A stretch of DNA of 64,000 nucleotides. It comes from Zantedeschia hybrid cultivar (Eukaryota > Streptophyta > Magnoliopsida > Alismatales > Araceae). The stretch spans positions 35,183,734 to 35,247,733 of the forward strand of contig JARZZO010000014.1 in assembly GCA_030544215.1 (NCBI GenBank), in the 5' to 3' direction. Below, in pieces: positions 45,666 to 56,931 of this stretch; positions within the stretch are counted from its first letter, which is position 1, and every line of letters starts with the position of its first letter. The notes beneath the pieces are model-generated. The model worked only from the letters and a program-made list of their open reading frames with translations, searched no databases and had not been told where the DNA came from. Made by a program: the position numbers and the translations under genes.

Positions 45666-46400
45666 GACATGTGGACTCTACATTTTGATGGAGCTCTGAA
45701 CTCTCATGGCAAGAGTATTGGCATCGTTCTCCTATCACCTAAAGGTGTCACCATTCCACAAGCCTTTCAGCTTGCTTTTCATGTTACTAATAACATAACT
45801 GAATATGAGGCTCTTCTTGCCGGTCTGGAGGCCGCTCATCTCCATGGTGCCATCAAACTGCGGATTGTAGGTGATAGTCAATTAATCCTTCGCCAAGTGC
45901 TTACCAAGTATCGCACCCTTGATCCCAAACTCAAGCCTTATCAGGAATTAACTTCAGCTTATGCCAAACTTTTCACTAAACTGATCTTTGTCCATATTCC
46001 TCGAAATTAGAACATCTTAGCTGATGCTCTAGCTTCTCTCGCATCATCTCTAAATTTCTCAATCAGCAAACAATCTGAATCAATCATCATTCACAGGCGT
46101 CTCTCTCCTGCTGTAGAGGACCCTTCCTTTCTTAGGATTAAAGAAAAATTGCTGAAGAAGCTCAGAGATGGAGATATTGTGGAAAAGCAAGAAATCATGC
46201 TATTCGAGCTACAAGAAGAGATGGAAGATGAAGAGAAACCATAGTATTACGAGATTGCCAAATATTGTGAAGATCAGTCATATCTTGAAGAAGCCACAAC
46301 TGAAGAGAAGAGGGCTATCAGGAGAATTGCTCAGAGATACACCCTGGTTGGAGGCGAGTTATATAAATGTGGATTTAATGGTGTTCTTCTGAGATGCTTA
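45666..46400 (+). pseudogene. Tat-R second (archaeal-type) RNase H and linker
   Basis: 'DMWTLHFDGALNSHGKSIGIVLLSPKG', 'NITEYEALLAGLEAAHLHGAIKLRIVGDSQLILRQVL' and 'LADALASLASSLNF' supply the D, E, D, D positions expected of an active archaeal-type RNase H. A TAG before 'NILADALA' (about 46008) and another near 46241 break it. It is better preserved than the Tat-L copy. Confidence 0.85.
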
Positions 46401-47510
46401 GATGAAGATGAGCTTTGCAAGATCATAGAAGGAGCTCATGCTGGCGTTTGTGGTGGCCTTGTTAATGGACATATGTTATCGAAGAAAATCCTTAGACAAG
46501 GATATTATTGGCCGACCATGGAAGAAGATTGTGTAGGGTTTGTCCATAGGTGTGCTAAGTGTCAACCTCATGCCGACAAGATCCATTCCCCCGCATCTTC
46601 ACTCCATCATGTTTTCTCCCCATGGCCTTTCTCTATGTGGGCTTTCGATATCATTGGACCTCTCAGTGATCCTAATTCTGGTTTTAAGTAGAAATCCTTC
46701 ATTCTCACTGCAACTGAATACTTCACCAAGTAGGCAGAAGCTAAAGCTTACACGGAAGTCAAAGCGTCAACAGTCTGCAAGTTTATCATAAAGAATATCA
46801 TCACAAGGTTCGGGATTCCAAGCACCATCGTCACCGACAATAGACCACAGTTCATCTCACAAGAGCTTAAGGACCTCTACGACAGGTATAAAATTGCATT
46901 GCATCATTCATCTCCTTATTATCTGCAAGGCAATGGCTAAGCAGAGGCAACTAATAAGACCTTGATAAAAATTATCAAGAAAACAAGTAAATCTAACCGA
47001 TACACAAACTGGCCAGAGAAATTGATTGAGACCCTATGGCCATACCGAACTTCAATCCGCACGCCTACTGGGCAGACTCTATATTCCTTAATATTTGGAA
47101 TGGAGGCGGTAGTTCCGTACAAAATCATCATCCCGTCATTAAGAGTACAATTGAATAAGGAGTTTTCCATTGACGAGCATCGCTTTGGATTCTTCGCTCA
47201 ATTTGAACTTTAGATAAGAAAAGATGGTCAGCGGCTAATCACTCACGAGTATATCAAAATAGATTAGCACGTTTTTATTAAAAGAAGATCACTGAATGTA
47301 AATTCAAAGTTAGTGAAATGGTGGTCAAAAGAATTTTCATAAAACTTGGTGGTCCACATTCTAAACTCCAACCCAATTGGGAAGGACCTTATGTTGTAAA
47401 AGATGCTTTTCCTGGTAACGCCTACGAACTAGTTAATACAGAAGGTTAAAAACTATCTCATCCTTGGAACGGTTTGTATCTTAAGAAGTATTACCCTTAG
47501 ATTAGGAGTG
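46400..47510 (+). pseudogene. Tat-R integrase
   Basis: Zinc finger 'HAGVCGGLVNGHMLSKKILRQGYYW...HRCAKCQ' (its first-to-second His region differs from Tat-L, GGL for GGH). Then the core with 'MWAFDIIGPLSDPN', 'IVTDNRPQF' (G to R) and 'LQGNG*AEATNK' with a stop. The C-terminal part is 'KKITECKFKVSEMVVKRIFIK'. Stops at about 46689, 46732, 46938 and 47213 inactivate it. Confidence 0.88.
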
Positions 47511-47795
47511 TCGATCAGCATGGTGCAAAGACCAGTGGAGTCAGCAAATTTGAAGTCCCAAATTTCCTTGTTAGTCTTCGATAGTCTAATTCAGATGCGT
47601 TATTCACACACAAATACGCTTTGTCCTCGAGTAAGAAGAGATGCGAAGTCCAAGGAAGACTGACAGCTTGACCGAGAGTGTAAAAGTACAACCCATTCTG
47701 GCTTTATTACTCCTTTTTATACTCGGCTCGCAATGACAGAACGAGGCTCAAGATAGACTACTGAAAATGCACGCCACCTTAATAGGAGGCCGTCA

Positions 47796-47827
47796 TAAAA
47801 AAAAAAGGGGGGGGGGGAAGAAAAAGA
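47796..47827 (+). other. Internal oligopurine run of Tat-R
   Basis: Ten A residues, a run of about eleven G, then GAAGAAAAAGA-like purines, 32 nt in all without a pyrimidine. It lies about 290 bp past the integrase end, far from the true tract at 55643-55654. The corresponding Tat-L run is interrupted by T. Confidence 0.5.
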
Positions 47828-48250
47828 TCCGCCCCACAAAAGAAAAATAAAAAAGGCAAAAGCCAAATCAAGTACAAAAAGTCATAAATGTCAAAACAAA
47901 AGGCCGCAAATATCCATATGAAAGGGAGCGCAAGGTCAAAAATACCCTACAAAGTGAAAATGACCGAACCCCAATGGACAGTAGGGTAGAGGATGGACAT
48001 CTTCCTGGGTCTCCGGAACCCTCCCGAGAGTTTTCTAGACCATTTCTTCCTTTTCCTCTAAGGGACGTGCTCCAAGCTTAAAGAACGGCATAAGTCGATT
48101 GAGGGTCGGATCATCAAATAGGATCAAGGATATAAGCACAATAAAAGCACAATGAACCTGGATTAGGTTATTAAAGAATGATTAGGGAATTAAGATGACG
48201 AATATGTAAACTCTTTTGATTCATGTACCATGTTGGTCTTTAGGAATAGG

Positions 48251-48700
48251 TGAATATTAGAAAATTACAAAAAAAATGAATATTTGAAAATTACAAAAAA
48301 ATTGAACATTGCAAAATTACAAAAAAAATGAATATTTGAAAATTACAAAAAAATTGAACATTGCAAAATTACAAAAGAAATGAATATTTGAAAATTACGA
48401 AAAAATTGAACATTGCAAAATTACAAAAAAAAATGAATATTTGAAAATTACGAAAAAATTGAACATTGCAAAATTACAAAAAAAATGAATATTTGAAAAT
48501 TACAAAAAAATGGATATTTGAAAATTACAAAAAAAATGAATATTTGAAAATTACAAAAAAAAAATGAATATTTGACAATTACAAAAAAATAAATAAATAT
48601 TTGACAACCATGAAAAAATGAATATTTCAAAAGCACAAAAAAATTGGATATTTCAAAACCAAAAAATTAGATATTTCAAAAATTGCAATTGCAAAACAAA
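48251..48700. repeat. Minisatellite, about 25-bp units (Tat-R)
   Basis: About 17 units alternate between ATGAATATTTGAAAATTAC plus A-run and TTGAACATTGCAAAATTAC plus A-run. The two unit types appear in an ordered alternation in the first half, implying duplication of a two-unit block. Confidence 0.8.
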
Positions 48701-49090
48701 AATATTTCAATTAGCATTTGCTTGTTAGATCATGAGTGTTGCACGATTTAAATTTTAGTGAACATTTACATGCTTATATGTTACATTTTACCATTTATTT
48801 CCCTTTAATCATCTTTATTTGCCTTTATTAAATAAAGGCTTAACCCCTTGACCCTTCTACCAATGATAGGATTAAGTAGTCAGTTACTTAACTGGGCAAG
48901 GAGCTAAGCTAGAACATATATTTAACATGTTCGTCAAGCCATGCACAGGACACAGGTATAAAAGGAAAGTGAACGGAAGAATCAAGTATGAAAGGATTGC
49001 ATTCATATATGCTAAAAGTTTTGTACACAAGATGAGAAGTCCATCAACAAGACTTCAAAACAAAAAAAAGAAGATACAACAAAGCAGCCC

Positions 49091-52082
49091 TCACGGCTGA
49101 CTCTCTCCTGCACCCTCGTCATACTGACTCTGGGCCTCATCTAATCCATTTGGCCCACGAGTCGGTTGAGGTGGTGGTCCCATAACACTCGGCCCCGCCT
49201 GGCCTGAAGAGATTACAACACTCGCAGTGAAGGCACTCACCTGTCCCCGCTCCTGAGCCGGCAGACGAGCACGCCGATAACGTTCCTCTATGCTGCGCCT
49301 CTCATGCTCGGCAACTCCAAGCTAAACTCAGAGAGAAGACATCTTTGTGTCAATCCGGTACCCATCCTGTCGCTTATGTTCCCTCTCCTCGGTGATGACC
49401 TCCAGGTGTGATCGGAGGCGTGAGATCTCCTGAGGTAGGTCACTTGTGGAGAGCTATGCCAGCTGCTCCTCCAGCTCAGTGACACGGGCCACTCTACCTC
49501 GAGCCTCCTCGAGAGCTTGACAGAGCTCTTGAACCTGCAACAGAAGACACTGTCAGTCAACTAATCAAGCAAGAAGGGAATACCATGCAGAAATGAAGAA
49601 AGCAAGTTGAAGACTCACCCGGACAATGGCATCCTCCTCAGCTTGAACGGCTCGGTGGATGGCTAGGGCCAACTGACTCCGCAAGTCAGTATGGTGGCCT
49701 CATGAGCGGCATTGGGAAAAGAAGCACCGGTAGAAGATGAGGGTGGAGCCGCGTGAGTGTAGGTGGCACACTGTAACAAAAAGAGATCATCGTCAGTGGA
49801 TTAATGTCAAAACAATTTAATAAAAGAAAGAATTTATGATTCATATTTCATTCATGCATATCATACTTACCAGTTCATTAAGTTCCTTCTGCACCTGCTC
49901 TAGCTGGGCCTCTGCATCCTGGGGGTGGCCCCGGATGGTGATGATGGTGGCATCCCGCGCATCCTGCATATTCATACCATATCATGTCATACATTCACAA
50001 ATATAAGTAAGATAATTAATAAAATGAAAGAAGCATTCATGTCATGCACATCATGTTACTTACATTGAGAGGACGGAGTAATTGGAGGTGGGCAACATAG
50101 TGGGTCCGGTAGTGCTGAAGATAAGCATCGCTGCTCACCGCCTGCGACCCTACTGGTATCCCATATCGGTGCCAGTCGTCCTGCTGATCCAGGAACTTGG
50201 CGCTCCAGTCGGTGCGGGCTTGCTTGCCCCGCATGGTCCTCCCGATCACCTCGAGGATCTCTTCCTCCACCCGCTCTTTATGCAGCCCAAGTGTCCGCAT
50301 CACCAGCCTCAAGCGCAGGAGGGCTATCTCATTCAAGCAATGCAGCCACACCTGGCACCCGAACTGACCCCGTCCTTGCTCTACCTAGGGCTGTCCTGCA
50401 TCGTCCATATCAAGGTACAGATGCCAAATAACCTGCATTCACGTAGGTTAGTCGCATTGCATATCACATATAAAATAATTAATAAAATGAATCAATAAAC
50501 TATGTCATGTTCAAAGCAATAAACATCTAATAAAATGTAAATTCAAATATTCATCATTCAATCATTTAACATTTAATAGACATGTTAATAAAACATCTAA
50601 TTAAATTAATTAAACATGCTAATAAAATATTTAAACACCATACAAGACATTCTAATAAAATGTGTAATAAAATGTTTAATAATTGAAGGAAAAGAATTAA
50701 AACTCACCAGCAGCTCCAGGTAGTCGAAGAACTTACAGCAGAGGACCGTCAGTTAGTGATGCTTTGGCGCTATGTCCACTATCGGACACCACCGTCGGGC
50801 TAACGGTACCGCCTCTGGCTGGAGAGAAGGCGTCGCCCGGCCCAGAGGAAAGCAATAATAGGACCAGATCTACATATAAGAACATACAGGTTAGAATCAT
50901 ATGCATTGCATCATAAGCATTTAATGAAATGAACAGATCTAAAACAAGTTAAGTACCTGGAGGAACGGCGTAAAGCTGCTGATGGTGGTCTCCCGATTAG
51001 GCGTAACCGCGGAGAGGTTAGTAAAGAGGTGGGACCAGGCATACTCGCCTAGCCTATCAAGATCAGAAAGGAGACTCAGGAAACGACAGTGGATGTAGTC
51101 GCCCTTCGTCCCGAAGAGAAGCCTACCAAAGAAAACCACTAAGAATCTCCTAAGATCCCTATCTACACTATCCCTATCACTCAGATCCTGGCAGTACACT
51201 GCACTAGCCGCCCTAGCTAGTCTCTCTCTCAACTTCTCCCGAGACTCATCTGTCGGTTGCCTAAGCTCTACTAATCCTAAGGATCTCTCAAAGGTTGTCC
51301 TCAGGAGCGTCAGAGACTCTCGGCCCTCAATCCCCGTCACCTCTAATCCTAAGAGCTCTAATCCTAACTCTTGGTAATCGGGATATGTGATCCCGCTAAC
51401 TGCCCGACCTTCCACCCGGAGGTCGGTGATCCTAGTGACACCCTCAATAAAAAATGCTCGACTCTCAGCGTGCCATCGCTCTCTAAGCACCTGTAGCAAC
51501 ACTAAATCTATCCAAAATGACTCTATCTCTAATATCTCCCTAAAGCCCATCTTTGCTAGTCGCACCTTTTGGAAGTCCGGGAGACCCCTGTAAGCAGCCA
51601 CCACTAGGTCCCATGAGATCATGGCCCTCATCGTGTCCTGCATTGTCTAGATAGTTGATTAAAATCATTGTCAGAATATTAATAATCAATTTTTAAGATA
51701 ATTAGCTAACTCTTTTGAAAGGCTCGGGTTAAGTGGACGCATTTCAAAAGGCATTGCTGATACTAGACACCATTCACCACAGGTTCCGAGAACCTGTAGA
51801 GCTCCCCTTCCCCCCAAATTTGAAATCAAATATATAAAATATGGTGTTTTTGAGGCTTACTAAATGTGGACCGACTTCCTTGGCTGGTGTCGCCGCTGCT
51901 TCGCCCTCTTGAGCCGCGGGTGGGGTATCTTCGGCTTCCATAAAAGCCGCCACTTCTCCAAGTCCCGTCGTCGTTTCGCCGGCCGTTTCGGGAACTTCCT
52001 TGCCGTCGGGCAATTCTACCACCGTGATGGCGGTGACACGGCGTCACTTTCCACCTACCCCGGTAGGTCCACCGAATTCCAT
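49091..52082 (-). pseudogene. Antisense plant-mobile-domain gene of Tat-R, seven exons, broken
   Basis: ATG at 52082 (MEFGGPTGVGGK) followed at once by TGA. Exon 1 continues 'VVELPDGKEVPETAGETTT...' to a GTAAG donor near 51861. Exon 2 (about 51655-50957) is fully open and shows the PMD core 'GFREILEIESFWIDLVLLQVLRERWHAESRAFF...ITDLRVEGRAVSGITYPDY...DRDLRRFLVVFFGRLLFGTKGDYIHCRFLSLLSDLDRLGEYAW'. Relative to Tat-L about nine residues are missing after 'RAFF' and a few at 'GAALLA'. Exon 4 (about 50436-50067) is nearly open ('LLRLRLVMRTLGLHKERVEEEILEVIGRTMRGKQARTDWSAKF'). A coiled-coil-rich C-terminus ends at TGA 49093. Stops lie in exons 3 and 4, and a 1-bp deletion in exon 6. Splice consensus sites are better kept than in Tat-L. 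Confidence 0.84.
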
Positions 52083-52331
52083 GGGATTCGAAAGAGTTAA
52101 ATAGAGAGAGAGCCCAAGGGAGTGAGAGAGAGCGTAGAGATGAGAGAGAGTGGCCGAAGAAGCTCGCCGGAATTGGAGAGGCTCGCCGGAGAGAAAGAGA
52201 TGGCTAGAAGCTCGGGAACTCGCCGAAGTCGCCCACCGTCGTCGGAGAAGGAGAAGAATGGAAGAGAGAGAAAATCAAAGAGAGAATGAGGAAGTAAGGG
52301 GCTTGGGCTTGCGTGACCCTATTTGAAATTG
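52083..52331 (-). other. 5' flank of antisense PMD gene (Tat-R)
   Basis: Rich in GAGAGAG and CGCCGG; on the minus strand a CT-rich leader with CCGGCGAGC motifs, parallel to 15999-16259. It probably holds the promoter and 5' UTR. Confidence 0.45.
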
Positions 52332-52677
52332 AAATCGCATCTGGGGGCAGCAACGCGGTTCAGTGGCACACAAACTGAGGCGGCAAATAAAATTTTTTTG
52401 AAAATTTTTAAATGCGTCCCTTATGGGCGACGCCTTTTGGAATTTATCGCGTTTTTCGGTCAGGGCCATACCATGGAAATACAGAGTAATCAGAGATACG
52501 CGTCTCTCAAGGAGGACGCGATTCAGTAGATTAATTGTCGGAAATCTCTGGAAAATAGGAGAGAGAAAGGGAAAGGCGTCTCCCTAACAAGACGTAATTT
52601 GGGCTTGTAAAGGATTAAATTCTTATTTTCGAAAATTGAATTTGACTGAAACACGTCGCTCTGAGTCGACGTGATTT
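52332..52677. repeat. Array of five 30-bp pseudo-palindromes in Tat-R
   Basis: Units start at 52332, 52409, 52495, 52571 and 52648 (periods 77, 86, 76, 77). This is the mirror of 6458-6802. Arms such as GATACGCGTC and GACGCGATTC are partly decayed at CpG sites. Confidence 0.82.
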
Positions 52678-52851
52678 GAATTAAATAAGCCTGAACCCTG
52701 ATATTTTGAGGAAAAATCACAATGTTATTCAAGGAAAAATTCAGGAAGAATTGCACAACATTAATGAATAATATTTATTGCAATAAAGGAATAATTTCTC
52801 ATTCAAATAAAGCAAAATACATCAAGTTTTGGATAGAAGGATTGAGGGCTT
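52678..52851 (-). other. 3' flank of DUF7745-like gene (Tat-R)
   Basis: AT-rich, homologous to 6293-6457, with AATGAATAATA and TGCAATAAA-type motifs on the gene strand. Likely the 3' UTR. Confidence 0.45.
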
Positions 52852-54263
52852 TCAAGGTCTGATTTTCTTAAGCTCCTTTACATATGTTTTCCATAATTCT
52901 CGATTGGCTTCATGAGAAGTTTTCACACAATGGGTGAATCCGATGTTCCATAGAGTTGCAATGAGTTCTGTCGCCTCAAAGTCTTCGTCAATTCCTAAAG
53001 CGCACTTCTTGATAGGAGAAAGAGAAGATATTTCCGAAAATTCGTAGCGAGGCATATCAAGTTGAGGATGACAGCGATGTGGATTATAGAGAACGAACTC
53101 GGTCGCTCCAATCAGTCGGAGTTCGTTGCCAACACTACGGTGAACTCGTACCACCTTCTCTATGAGAGTAAGTGTCATGGATTCAAATTCAGTTCTTGGC
53201 ATAATCTTGAAATAAGCACGCCAGTCAGCTCGAGTCTTGAGGTTGGGCACCCGATTGGTCATGTTGTCGTTAAACTTCACAATGTTGGCGATATGGAAGA
53301 TAGGACTGTGCTGGTACATTTGGGATATTCTTGGAACTTTTTACTCATTATGGTTGAACTTGAAGTGGAATTCCACCCATAGAGCTAAGAGTAGCATACT
53401 GCTATAAGGAGGTTGACCTGCAGAGAGCCCACTGTAGAGATAGGCTAGAACTGCTGTGCTGATTTGCTTTCCTTTAAAAATTTCGTTGATTGCGTTGATT
53501 TGATCATCTTATAAAACATTATCTTGGGTAGGGAATAGTAGAGCTCCAGCTAAACATACAGTGAACACCATCATCACAGTCTCTATATCTTCTTCTTTGA
53601 GATTTTCTATCTTTTCTAAGGTCCATTCAGCTAGCTTTGCAAGATTGATTCCTTTTTGAGTAAGACAACCTTGAATTTCTTTTGGATTCTTCATAATCTT
53701 TTCCAAGAAGATGACCTTTGATCTTTTCTCTCATGAGCATCATCTCAGTCAAATCAGGTTCATCATTGTTGACCTTGAGTTTAGGAAGGCCCAATAAGAG
53801 TTTAACCTCTTCTAAGAAAATAGTGGCTTCGAATGTGGAGAAGAGAAAAGTATGAGTTTGAGGATGCCACAGTTTGACTAAAGCGCCCATTTCAGCCTAA
53901 TCCATGCATGTGCTCTTATAATGTTTGGCATGGATGACCAACCCTTGGATATGCTACTTGGATATGTATAATTGCATGGAGAGATTGATCTTGTTAACTA
54001 GCTTTTGGATCCATGGAAGGGAAGAAAATCGTCTTGGACTGGGGAAGAAAGGATATCCCTATATAAAGAAAGAAAGAAAATTATAATGGTTCTATCATGC
54101 CCATGAAGAGTATGGAGAATGTGTAGAGAGTTGCAAGAAGAAGAATTTGAATAGAATAGAGAGAATAGCTTACTTGTAAGTTAGGATCTCGCCCGCTTAG
54201 ATGACCTTCTACTTCAGAAAGCTTTTCAATCATCTTCTTCATTCTTTTGCTTGAAGAATTCAT
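52852..54263 (-). pseudogene. Antisense DUF7745/PMD-like gene of Tat-R, broken
   Basis: Exon 1 starts at 54263 (MNSSSKRMKKMIEKLSEVEGHLSGRDPNLQ) and ends at a GTAAG donor near 54173. Exon 2 begins 'GYPFFPSPRRFSSLPWIQKL' near 54060. Features are 'LVKLWHPQTHTFLFSTFEATIFLEEVKLLLGLPKL', 'MVFTVCLAGALLFPTQDNVL' and 'LLLALWVEFHFKFN'. The last 155 residues (53319-52852) are fully open: 'MYQHSPIFHIANIVKFNDNMTNRVPNLKTRADWRAYFKIMPRTEFESM...KTYVKELKKIRP'. A stop after 'ISK', another at 'MD*AEM', a frameshift near 53706, a stop after 'DNVL' and one near 53345 break it. It is better preserved than Tat-L in exon 1 and the C-terminus. Nothing shows whether the protein acts on DNA; PMD and DUF7745 proteins are poorly characterised. 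Confidence 0.76.
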
Positions 54264-54444
54264 CCTCCTTGAATAAATTGATTGCTTAATTCCCTTTGAT
54301 TCTTCTTGTTCTTCCTCTCTTTCTTTGGAGTTTTGGAGAGAATTCTCTAGCTTTCCCTCTTGATTGCTTGTTATGTTGACTTGAATTGAAGAGAGGGAGG
54401 TTTAACAAGATCAATCTCTCCATGCAATTATACATATCCAAGTT
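53956..54444. repeat. 41-bp perfect inverted repeat: exon 2 segment copied into promoter
   Basis: Positions 53956-53996 (inside exon 2 of the DUF7745-like gene) and 54404-54444 (upstream of its ATG) are exact reverse complements over 41 bp, about 407 bp apart. Tat-L has the exon copy but not the upstream copy; it has the TATA box sequence there instead. Confidence 0.85.
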
Positions 54445-54531
54445 GGGAAGCCCTTTCTGAATTGGAAGAGGGATGTGCATGAAGGAATAGAGTTCGGATT
54501 GGAATTAGAAAGAGGAACAATTTCTGTAATC

Positions 54532-54591
54532 AAATGGCGTCTGGATTGGATGATGTCATTTAAATGACATCTGTGAACAACGACGCCATTT
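54532..54591. repeat. Two abutting 30-bp pseudo-palindromes (Tat-R)
   Basis: Units 54532-54561 and 54562-54591 mirror 4614-4643 and 4584-4613. The outer arms AAATGGCGTC and GACGCCATTT are perfect complements of each other across the pair, so the 60 bp also forms a larger dyad. Confidence 0.8.
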
Positions 54592-55642
54592 GATGAGTTT
54601 TCTGAATTTCTGATACTTTTCTAAAATTCCATATTCATTGATATTTAATGTTGATTATCTCTTTGCTTGAAGTTACTGATAAATTTTGAGTGCAGGAAAT
54701 TTAAGAAAAGAAAAAGAAAGTTGAAAATTTCAATAAAGGTCCTACTGTGGGAGTTTCACTGAGTTCCTACCGTGACTAAAAAGACGGTTCTCTTTATCCC
54801 TGTATTTTTTAATGTAATTGGTTTGCATTAGCATTATTATATGGTAAATATTTATTATAGTATATCAATGACCTTGTGTTTTTGATGAAACTGGAATTTG
54901 AGTTCCCCTTCAACAAAAACAGTGATAATTCCAGAGGATTCTTAATCGCACAGATAAGTCGTTAGGTTGTTGATTGATGAGGACGATGGCTCCGCTTTTG
55001 TGAAATAGTGCGTGGACAAATGAGCTTCGACTTAGTACTGAATTACAAGACTGGTATCTTGACTCATCAATGACAATTTAACAATATTATATTTGATTAA
55101 TTTATATTTTATTTATATTTTAATTTTTATTTTAGCCCAGCATGCATCATGTAGGATTTTGAAATCATTGTGATAAAGATTAATTCTTGATTAAATTTCA
55201 AACCATTGATCAAATAAATTCCAACGTAATATGAAATATTCCATCCCGAATTGATCTTTCAATCATTTTTGAGGTTTTCTTGAAGACATCTTTGGAATTC
55301 CTTATTGTTTGGATTTTTTATCCCATATATTTATTGTTTTCTTTTAAGATCCATCATGGTTGTAGCATGTCCACATTGGCTGGTAACCACTCTCTATGAT
55401 GAAACCTGTAAGGTTTGTGACCTAGGGTACTTTCCAATCATGGAAGTTGATCGACCTTATTTTATTTCCTTTGTGTCTTTCATCTAGACAAGACTGATTC
55501 CATTGACATTTTTGAGTAACTTCATTGATCATTTTGAGAAAAAATTATCATCATATGATGTTGAGAGCGTGTCTTATCACACCTCGGCATCACCTTTTCA
55601 GTACATTGAATTCCATTTCACTCCCTTGCAAAGTCAATGCCA
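54592..55642. other. Tat-R internal non-coding stretch next to 3' LTR
   Basis: Homologous to 3525-4583, inverted. Two short frames near 55305 and 55503 have no counterpart in Tat-L and are probably chance. Confidence 0.6.
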
Positions 55643-55654
55643 AGGTGGGGCAGC
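55643..55654 (+). other. Tat-R polypurine tract
   Basis: AAGGTGGGGCAGC ends directly at the LTR start TGTAGACATGC. Confidence 0.8.
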
Positions 55655-56931
55655 TGTAGACATGCTAATTTTGACCTCATATTGGGTAAATTTCATGTCA
55701 CAATTATAATGTCCTAAAATAGTCTGATGTTTAATCATTAATTAATTTTTATTGATTTTTTTTGTAATTTGTTGATTAGCGTCGCCCAAGGCCGACGCCA
55801 TTTAGATTTCTAGCAGAAATATGTTCAGAATATTAAATTCCTCAATTTAGATAGATTTAACTGAATAGCGTCACCTAAAGGAGATGCCATTTAGGTCCTA
55901 ATCCGTCTAGATTTTCGATTTTTAATTTGAATTAATTTTCTACTTATCTAAAGCACATCGCTCTAGGGAGACACAATTTAGGTTTCCTAATCTTTTTCAG
56001 TTACCTTTTCATATTTCCTTTCTATTTTAGCCGCTTCAATTAGCCAAATGGCGTCTCGTCTGGGCGACGCGATTTGAGAGTTTACTAATAAACATGATTT
56101 GGCCGAGATAATTCGATTTCTAGAGGTTGGGAAGGTTGCAAACTCTTCAATGCTCATCCAAGGCAAGTCGGAAGCTGCGGGAGAGTACGTTTGAAGGCCA
56201 AACTACTCTAAAACCTACTATTAGAAATACAATACCCTTTGGACCTTTGAAAAAGGTTGACAATTGAAGAATTTGAAGTTCATAGAAAGGCTTTTGGAGG
56301 CTCTCAACGAGGAGAACGTGGACATCAAAGAAAGGCTTCTTCCTCATCCTTCTCTTTCTCCATTTAAGATTTTGATGACCAAGGATTTGAAGGGGCCAAT
56401 CAACCAACCATCCACATGCTTTCTTTCTAGTTTTTCATAGATTATTCACTGTTTTCTTCATAGTTTTATCACATCACTTCATGTTAACACACACCCACAT
56501 CATTTTTTTTCTACCCATGTTCATGTTAGGGGTTTAAAGAACCATAAAAGTGAGTTATTTTAGTTTAGTTGCATGCTTAATTTGTTTGATAGAATAGTTA
56601 TTACACTACCCCATAACTCTCACTATATTCTTTTCCTTCTTTGTTTAACTTTTCTTTGCAAGGTTTGAAAGGAGAGAAGCTTGGAGAAAGGAGAAAACAA
56701 GTCAAGAAATCCACAACAAAATCAAGAGAAAATAAGAAGAAAGCTTTTTCTCTTTGGCCGACCAAAGAGAAGAAATAAAACTAATTCCAATCTCCCAAAG
56801 TTTGAAAGGTAAGCGATCATCTTTTATCATTGAAACCTTCGGTTTCTAGTGATCACGATTTTTACAGTTTGTTTATTATTCATATGAACATGATAATCAT
56901 GATTTTCACACACCACAATTGAGCACTCACA
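55655..56931 (+). repeat. Tat-R 3' LTR (1277 bp)
   Basis: It starts TGTAGACATGC and ends GAGCACTCACA. Same family and almost the same length as 2240-3511. It contains four pseudo-palindromes. GATGC follows directly, but the matching left target site is lost. Confidence 0.87.
55774..56075. repeat. Array of four 30-bp pseudo-palindromes in Tat-R LTR
   Basis: Units start at 55774, 55863, 55950 and 56046 (periods 89, 87, 96), the mirror of 3095-3392. The best unit is the last: AAATGGCGTC, ten bases, GACGCGATTT. Confidence 0.82.

Larger units (their letters stand above)
47511..49090. other. Tat-R spacer between pol and antisense PMD gene
   Basis: Non-coding and homologous to 19282-20606. It contains a 32-nt purine run, then unique sequence, then an expanded minisatellite. 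Both flanking genes converge here. Confidence 0.6.
43797..56931 (+). mobile_element. Tat-R: giant Ty3/gypsy (Tat lineage) element, 5'-truncated
   Basis: A plus-strand element with pol 43797-47510, antisense PMD gene (52082-49091), antisense DUF7745-like gene (54263-52852), polypurine tract and 3' LTR (55655-56931). Gag, primer site and 5' LTR are missing. It is colinear with Tat-L but has no copia or solo-LTR insertion. It runs in the opposite direction, so the two copies face each other head to head around the Athila element. Confidence 0.88.

Noticed and set aside
55305..55709. Two short open frames before the Tat-R LTR
   Set aside because: Not conserved in Tat-L and without recognisable domains.
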